The position numbers and the translations under genes are program-made. Below are positions 20,099 through 23,737 of a stretch of 23,737 bases of DNA, piece by piece; position 1 is the first letter of the stretch, and every line of letters starts with the position of its first letter. A model generated the notes under the pieces. It was not told the DNA's origin. It saw only the letters and a list, made by a program, of their open reading frames with translations, and did no database searches. Source of the stretch: a virus. The stretch lies in the IMG/VR virus record IMGVR_UViG_3300048838_000666, positions 1 to 23,737 of that record; one strand, 5' to 3'.

Positions 20099-21474
20099 GC
20101 GGTTCTCCTTTGTTCCATCCGAAGAAGGACTTGTGTACGCTTACCCTTGGATTTAACGGTCTTGTAGATATCTTCATCCACTGTGTCTCTGGCAATCAGA
20201 TGATAGAAGATTACATTCCTAGTCTGTCCTTTCCTGTATAGGCGTGTTACGGCTTGGTCGAAATCAATCCACGAGTGCGTCGTGGAGTACATAATCCCAA
20301 TGCGAGCTACCCGAAGCTCGTTAACCCCGATCCCACCGACACGGATCTGTGAAACGAAGACTTTTGCCGACCGGTCCTGCACAAACTGCTTTCGGAGCGG
20401 CATTCGCTTTCTTCGGTTAATGCCCCCATGCATTTGGATGGGATTGAGACCCATAGCAGTGCAAAGCTTGGCAACTGCTTCTATCTCGGGTCTGAATCTA
20501 CAGTAGATTACGACCTTCTCATTCCCGATCTGCTGGAGAAGTTCTTTTAGCTTCCGAGTCTTAGCTCGGCTAATCCTGTGAATTTGTTTCCTATCGTCTA
20601 CGAAGAAACCTCCTGCAATCTGTTGCAGACGGGTAGTCTTCGCTAGAACCACAGGAGCAAAAGCCATCTTGCCCTTGAATTCTGCCACAGCTTCAGCCTC
20701 GAGCTCATCATATATCTTTTTGACATCGGGCTCGAGGTCGAATCGCTTTACGGAGTGATTGAGCTCGGGCATTTGCTCGACGTCTTCGATCTCAACTCTC
20801 ATCATTCGTGAATGAATCTTTTCCCTAAGCTTGGCCTTCTTAGTCTCTTTGACCACAAGCTTAGTGTACCCATACCCGATGTTCTTGGCATATCTCTCGG
20901 TGAATTTACCCCAATGGGTCCCAAACACTTCGGGACATGCAAATCGGTATTGGGCGAAGACGTCGAGACCGCCCTTATCAAATGGGGTCCCAGACAAAAG
21001 CAATTTGTACTGGGTCAATTTCCCAATTTGATATAGGACTTTAGATTGCTTCGAGGAATGTTTCTTGATCATATGGGATTCATCGGCGATTGCGACGTCC
21101 CATCGTAATCTCTTGAACCAGTTCTTCCTTCGGACTACGAGCTGATAGCCTGCGAGAACGATTAGGGTGTTTTTTGCACCCCCTGATTTCCTAACGATCG
21201 ATCGAAACTCAGCTCCCTGCAGTGCTCCGAAGTCATCTAACCGGATCACCCTTCGCTCGAAGTCGGCGAACTTTTCGATTTCTTCCAGCCATGTATCGAT
21301 CACGACCGGCGGACAAATGACAAGGACTGTAGAGATTGGTTGCCTAGCCTCGAGATAACCAATGGCTGCGGCAGTCTTCCCTACCCCCTGCTTGAAATAG
21401 AGAGCGTAACCGTCAAACTTCATCGCTCGGGCTATGCCAAGCTTTTGGTGTAGTTTGAGAGGGATTTTCGTCAT
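20095..21474 (-). CDS. SF2 (SNF2/DEAD-like) DNA helicase
   Basis: This 459-residue protein has a full set of SF2 motifs: LHQ at 8-10 (Q-motif-like), KQGVGKT at 28-34 (Walker A), DESH at 131-134 (motif II), SGTP at 161-164 (motif III), VVIYCRFRPE at 321-330 (IV), SQIRVGGIGVNE at 375-386 (V) and QAVTRLYRKGQT at 407-418 (VI). The order and motif VI form are like SNF2-type phage helicases. It should unwind or translocate on DNA in replication or recombination, fitting its neighbours. The ATG has no good Shine-Dalgarno; a TATAAT box sits seven bases upstream, so initiation may be near-leaderless. The last codons overlap the next gene. Confidence 0.88.
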   Translation of the reverse strand: MTKIPLKLHQKLGIARAMKFDGYALYFKQGVGKTAAAIGYLEARQPISTVLVICPPVVIDTWLEEIEKFADFERRVIRLDDFGALQGAEFRSIVRKSGGAKNTLIVLAGYQLVVRRKNWFKRLRWDVAIADESHMIKKHSSKQSKVLYQIGKLTQYKLLLSGTPFDKGGLDVFAQYRFACPEVFGTHWGKFTERYAKNIGYGYTKLVVKETKKAKLREKIHSRMMRVEIEDVEQMPELNHSVKRFDLEPDVKKIYDELEAEAVAEFKGKMAFAPVVLAKTTRLQQIAGGFFVDDRKQIHRISRAKTRKLKELLQQIGNEKVVIYCRFRPEIEAVAKLCTAMGLNPIQMHGGINRRKRMPLRKQFVQDRSAKVFVSQIRVGGIGVNELRVARIGIMYSTTHSWIDFDQAVTRLYRKGQTRNVIFYHLIARDTVDEDIYKTVKSKGKRTQVLLRMEQRRTA

Positions 21475-21481
21475 TTCGGTT

Positions 21482-21511
21482 ATTATATCTCAGGCGAGGT
21501 CGTCTCGTAAA
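21482..21511 (-). promoter_or_regulatory. Possible promoter before the helicase gene, near-leaderless
   Basis: On the minus strand a perfect TATAAT (21487-21482) lies seven bases before the helicase ATG at 21474. TTTACG (21511-21506) could serve as -35 at 18-base spacing, four of six matches to TTGACA; TTACGA at 17 bases matches three. Transcription would begin within about one base of the ATG. It lies in the only sizeable gap (44 bases) of the minus-strand operon. Confidence 0.45.
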
Positions 21512-21518
21512 GGACCTG

Positions 21519-21824
21519 CTAACGTCTATTTTTCAGTCCTCGACGAACTTGTGTGAAGGCCTGTGGAATACTGCTGACCATCGCGGAATGGCCCTTGGCC
21601 TTAAGCACTCGTCGAATCTGATAGCCCTGGGCAGGGGAGAGTGTATCCTCCTTCCCCGGAAGCTTGACTTCCAGAGCGAAGAATACACCCTCCACGCAGC
21701 CCAGGAGATCCGCGATGCCTTTCTCTTGGAAACGGCCACCGTGGATCTTGTACCAGACAGAGTCTCTGAAGCCGTTCTCGAGGGCTTCTCTGATCGCTTC
21801 TACGAGATCGACTTCAGAGCTCAT
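21519..21824 (-). CDS. VRR-NUC nuclease
   Basis: This 101-residue protein is a compact VRR-NUC (PD-(D/E)XK fold) nuclease, a family that includes phage Holliday-junction resolvase-like enzymes. The residues line up: VWYKIHGGRFQEKGIADLLG (Lys26, His28, Gly36, Asp39), then FFALEVKLPGK (Glu52 and Lys54 as catalytic E-x-K), and LSPAQ (Gln66) with a closing helix. It probably trims or resolves branched DNA in recombination. The ATG at 21824 lies three bases after the stop of the SSB-like gene. A 44-base gap with a promoter-like element separates it from the helicase. Confidence 0.85.
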   Translation of the reverse strand: MSSEVDLVEAIREALENGFRDSVWYKIHGGRFQEKGIADLLGCVEGVFFALEVKLPGKEDTLSPAQGYQIRRVLKAKGHSAMVSSIPQAFTQVRRGLKNRR

Positions 21825-21827
21825 GGT

Positions 21828-22391
21828 CTAGTCGTCCTCTTCCTCTTCTTCTTCCTCTTCGGAATCGTCGTCGTCCGACTCTTCCTCTTCTTCCTCTTCT
21901 TCTTCGGAATCGTCTTCCTCGGTCTCTTCCTCTTCTTCCTCCTCCCCATCACCGAGTTGATCCACGTGGAAGATGTCCGTGATCTTGGACCGCTTCTTGC
22001 CGTCGTACTCCTCGGACTCGACGGTTCCCCCGTGCTCGAGACCGATGTACTTCTTCGGGTTGACGGCGAGCTTCTTCCCTTCGGGAACCTCGACCCCGAG
22101 AGCCTCGAGCATCTGTCGGAGCTTCCACAGAGCCTTCGGCGTGACTGCGCAGTAGGTCCAGCCTCGCCATCCCTTCTGGGCGCCCTCTGCTACGACGGAC
22201 TCGAACACGACCATGTCGTTGCCCGCTTCCGACTCATCCCAGTAGGCCTTGTCCACCTTGAAGCGGTAGTCACCCTCGGGGATCTTCTTGCGACCACCAG
22301 ACTGGACGCCAGAGAAGTCGATCGACTTCGTGTCCTTCGAGGACGTGCTCGAGGAAGTCTTCTTCGACTTGGTCGAACTCTTGCTCTTCAA
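21828..22391 (-). CDS. DUF669-like ssDNA-binding protein with polyacidic tail
   Basis: This 187-residue protein is a DUF669-type phage protein, probably OB-fold, acting as single-stranded DNA-binding protein beside the Sak4-like ATPase. Ser/Lys-rich first 25 residues precede the core (about 30-140): IPEGDYRFKVDKAYWDES, DMVVFESVVAEG, GWRGWTYCAVTPKALWKLRQMLEALGV and GTVESEEYDGKKRSKITDI. The C-terminal 41 residues are almost entirely Glu, Asp and Ser (about 35 acidic). Acidic tails on phage T7 gp2.5 and bacterial SSB recruit partner enzymes; this one is much longer than those. The TTG start overlaps the ATPase stop (TTGA) and has GGGAG about nine bases upstream. Confidence 0.75.
   Translation of the reverse strand: MKSKSSTKSKKTSSSTSSKDTKSIDFSGVQSGGRKKIPEGDYRFKVDKAYWDESEAGNDMVVFESVVAEGAQKGWRGWTYCAVTPKALWKLRQMLEALGVEVPEGKKLAVNPKKYIGLEHGGTVESEEYDGKKRSKITDIFHVDQLGDGEEEEEEETEEDDSEEEEEEEEESDDDDSEEEEEEEEDD
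21831..21953 (-). repeat. GAG/GAA/GAC low-complexity tract encoding the acidic tail
   Basis: The 123 bases are runs of GAA, GAG and GAC codons on the minus strand, interrupted by a few TCG/TCC (Ser) and one ACC/ACG-type (Thr) codon. Such tracts can expand or contract by slippage. On the plus strand it reads as CTT/CTC-rich polypyrimidine and produces a spurious hydrophobic open frame. Confidence 0.8.
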
Positions 22392-23212
22392 ACCGATTCT
22401 CCCTTCATGATCTTCAGGATTTTCTCGAACGTGGGATCCACAATGAATCCCGGTACCTTGGAACCCTTGGGCGATCGAACCTTGGTCAGATATACCGGAT
22501 GAGGCCCAAGTCGCATCCGGAACTCCGTGATTTTGGTGATTTTGCCGTCCTTCTTTTTCTCCCTTTGCTTGATGTGAGTCTGACCGATGGCCTTTACCAT
22601 CGCATTGAGGTCCTTTGCCACAGAGGGCATCATGGCCGGGCCGAAGTCAGGAAGTAGATCGCCCATCTCCTCTTCGGTATCGTCATTGATCGACTTTCGG
22701 TCCTGAGCCAAGAAGCATGTGTGGATGGGAAGGTCTCGATAGTCCAGTAGTACGGGACTGAGTGCAGACCCTAGGAAACCCCATGCCCTTCTTGACATCA
22801 CTTCGGGACTCTTGGCCTTTTGCTTGGCCCACTGCATTGCCAGAGATTGAACCTGTGTGACGGTATCGATGATCACGCCCCCGTAGGGATGTTCCATTTC
22901 CTTGAGATACCAGTAGGCTCCGACGAAGTCGTCCCAGGTATCTGCTCGGAAGACGTCGACTCGGTCACCGTATTCCGAAATCGAATCCTGACCCTGTTCT
23001 CGGACGTCGATCAGGAGTACCTTCTTCCCTTCGGGAACGATGTCAGCCATTGTGGCTGCGAAGCTGGTCTTGCCCGTACCAGATCTTCCGTAGATCAGGA
23101 CGGATAGGATCAGTTCCAGAGCAGCGATGGGCTTGATCCTCTTCTTGATCTTCTCTGATGCTGTGCCCTTGGACTCGCTCATCGAGTCGGGCTTACGCTT
23201 CCTTTTTAGCAT
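22388..23212 (-). CDS. RecA-like AAA ATPase, Sak4-type recombination protein
   Basis: This 274-residue protein has Walker A GRSGTGKT (residues 42-49) and Walker B GGVIIDT (111-117) with a RecA-like core, typical of phage Sak4 ssDNA annealing/strand-exchange ATPases (AAA_24-like). Further family-like stretches are VEVLLIDV-type (here KVLLIDVREQGQD, 64-76), FLAQDRKSIND and the C-terminal KVRSPKGSKVPGFIVDP. The N-terminus is basic. It likely works with the SSB-like protein encoded next and with the nucleases. I use ATG 23212, preceded by GGGAAAGG, and not the upstream in-frame start at 23260, which lies deep in the previous gene. It overlaps the nuclease gene by 20 bases. Confidence 0.82.
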   Translation of the reverse strand: MLKRKRKPDSMSESKGTASEKIKKRIKPIAALELILSVLIYGRSGTGKTSFAATMADIVPEGKKVLLIDVREQGQDSISEYGDRVDVFRADTWDDFVGAYWYLKEMEHPYGGVIIDTVTQVQSLAMQWAKQKAKSPEVMSRRAWGFLGSALSPVLLDYRDLPIHTCFLAQDRKSINDDTEEEMGDLLPDFGPAMMPSVAKDLNAMVKAIGQTHIKQREKKKDGKITKITEFRMRLGPHPVYLTKVRSPKGSKVPGFIVDPTFEKILKIMKGESV

Positions 23213-23737
23213 TGCGCCTTTCCCTTCTGGTGAATTCCACCTTCTTGACGAAATTGACATCCCCGCCCATCAACCGAGTCCGGCAGATTCGATTGAATGT
23301 GCAAGACTTGCACTGGAACCCCAGCTCCATCACAGGTTTGTCGCGGCGAGCAATTTGCTTCGCGGTACGCTTGGCCTCGACCACGATTTGCTTGACAATC
23401 GGAGGCCTTGTGGTGATCGGGATTCGCCGATAGAACTTCTCAGGGTCTGCTGTGATGGCCGACTTCATATCTTGATAGTCGCTAGGGTCAAGGCCATGCT
23501 TTTTGATGGCTCGAAGATAGGTCGGCCAATCGGTGTCGATGCTCTTGCGTCGACTCAAAGAGCCCTTCTTCGTGAGTGCAGGGATTTTGGGTCGCTTCGC
23601 TCGAATCTCGTCCCACAGAACTCCCGTCGACCACGAGTAACCCAGGACGTCGAGGCCCCAGATGTAGAGACTGGTTTGTAGATCGAAGACTCGCTGTTCG
23701 ACGTCTCCGAACTTGCGTACGGTCTTGCGCTCGAGGA
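23193..23737 (-). CDS. PD-(D/E)XK nuclease, Cas4/RecB-like (5' end outside window)
   Basis: The minus-strand frame is open to the window edge, so the gene begins beyond it; about 180 C-terminal residues are seen. It carries EQRVFDLQTSLYIWGLDVLG, where the Q-x-x-x-Y motif of RecB/Cas4 nucleases lies, followed by WDEIRAKRPKIPAL and a serine/lysine linker. Three cysteines in LGFQCKSCTFNRIC (codons about 23283-23312) fit the C-terminal part of a four-cysteine iron-sulfur cluster; the first cysteine and the catalytic D-(D/E)-x-K core would be upstream. It probably resects DNA ends for recombination. A TTG at 23558 is internal, as upstream codons belong to the conserved family. Confidence 0.72.
   Translation of the reverse strand, partial: LERKTVRKFGDVEQRVFDLQTSLYIWGLDVLGYSWSTGVLWDEIRAKRPKIPALTKKGSLSRRKSIDTDWPTYLRAIKKHGLDPSDYQDMKSAITADPEKFYRRIPITTRPPIVKQIVVEAKRTAKQIARRDKPVMELGFQCKSCTFNRICRTRLMGGDVNFVKKVEFTRRERRNAKKEA

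Noticed and set aside
21549-22502. Plus-strand open frame with a very hydrophobic Leu/Phe stretch, looking like a membrane protein
   Set aside because: The hydrophobic stretch is only the antisense reading of the GAA/GAG acidic tail. It lies opposite three recognised genes.
23213-23260. Extra 16-residue N-terminus on the Sak4-like ATPase
   Set aside because: ATG 23212 has a good Shine-Dalgarno and a small overlap; the longer version overlaps the nuclease gene by 68 bases.
1-23737. tRNA genes, CRISPR arrays, insertion sequences, integrase or attachment sites
   Set aside because: I saw no cloverleaf-like sequence, no regularly spaced direct repeats, no transposase or recombinase motifs and no terminal inverted repeats in the window; genes are almost continuous, leaving little room.

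Overview
The window is part of the genome of a tailed double-stranded DNA phage with siphovirus architecture. The virion genes run in the canonical siphophage order: portal end, scaffold, major capsid protein, head-tail connectors, tail terminator, tail tube, frameshifted tail chaperones, a very long tape measure, tail tip and fibre. No integrase, terminase, tRNA or CRISPR is visible. The host cannot be read directly. Sec-type signal peptides and a cysteine-rich fibre whose C-terminus carries DND-x-DG motifs, familiar from secreted proteins of Myxococcota and related environmental Gram-negatives, point weakly to such a host (inference). GTG and TTG starts and 4-base stop/start overlaps are common.

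Region 1 (1-4067, + strand): a DUF4055-type portal C-terminus cut by the window edge, scaffold, capsid, and four small connector genes (adaptor, stopper, HK97 gp10-like, tail terminator). The connectors are chained by overlaps. Region 2 (4088-11444): tail tube with two well-formed start sites; a 62-base gap with two perfect hairpins; a lambda G/GT-like chaperone pair joined by an in-frame GGGAAAC -1 slippery heptamer next to the upstream stop; and a 1754-residue tape measure (about 260 nm predicted tail). Region 3 (11441-17023): a hub-like tail protein, a tail protein with an inserted LamG lectin domain, and an 842-residue fibre-like protein. The last begins with a textbook Sec signal peptide, which is odd for a virion protein assembled in the cytoplasm.

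Region 4 (17023-19646, + strand): lysis and envelope region. It holds a small membrane protein (holin candidate), an unrecognised Trp-rich protein, a TIGR02594/NlpC-P60-like endolysin, a small exported cysteine protein overlapping the lysin in another frame, a sigma-region-4-like HTH protein, and a secreted protein with a phospholipase-A2-like CxxHD motif.

Region 5 (23737-19647, - strand): a recombination/replication operon converging on the late genes. In transcription order it encodes a Cas4/RecB-like PD-(D/E)XK nuclease (cut by the window), a Sak4/RecA-like ATPase, a DUF669-type ssDNA-binding-like protein with a huge acidic tail, a VRR-NUC nuclease, an SF2/SNF2-like helicase preceded by a possible near-leaderless promoter, a basic DNA-binding-like protein, and a 27-residue single-span membrane peptide. 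Its stop codon abuts the stop of the last late gene.

The most novel-looking material is the exported/membrane cluster between about 18.6 and 19.73 kb, together with the signal-peptide fibre. These suggest that the phage sends several disulfide-capable proteins into the host envelope.
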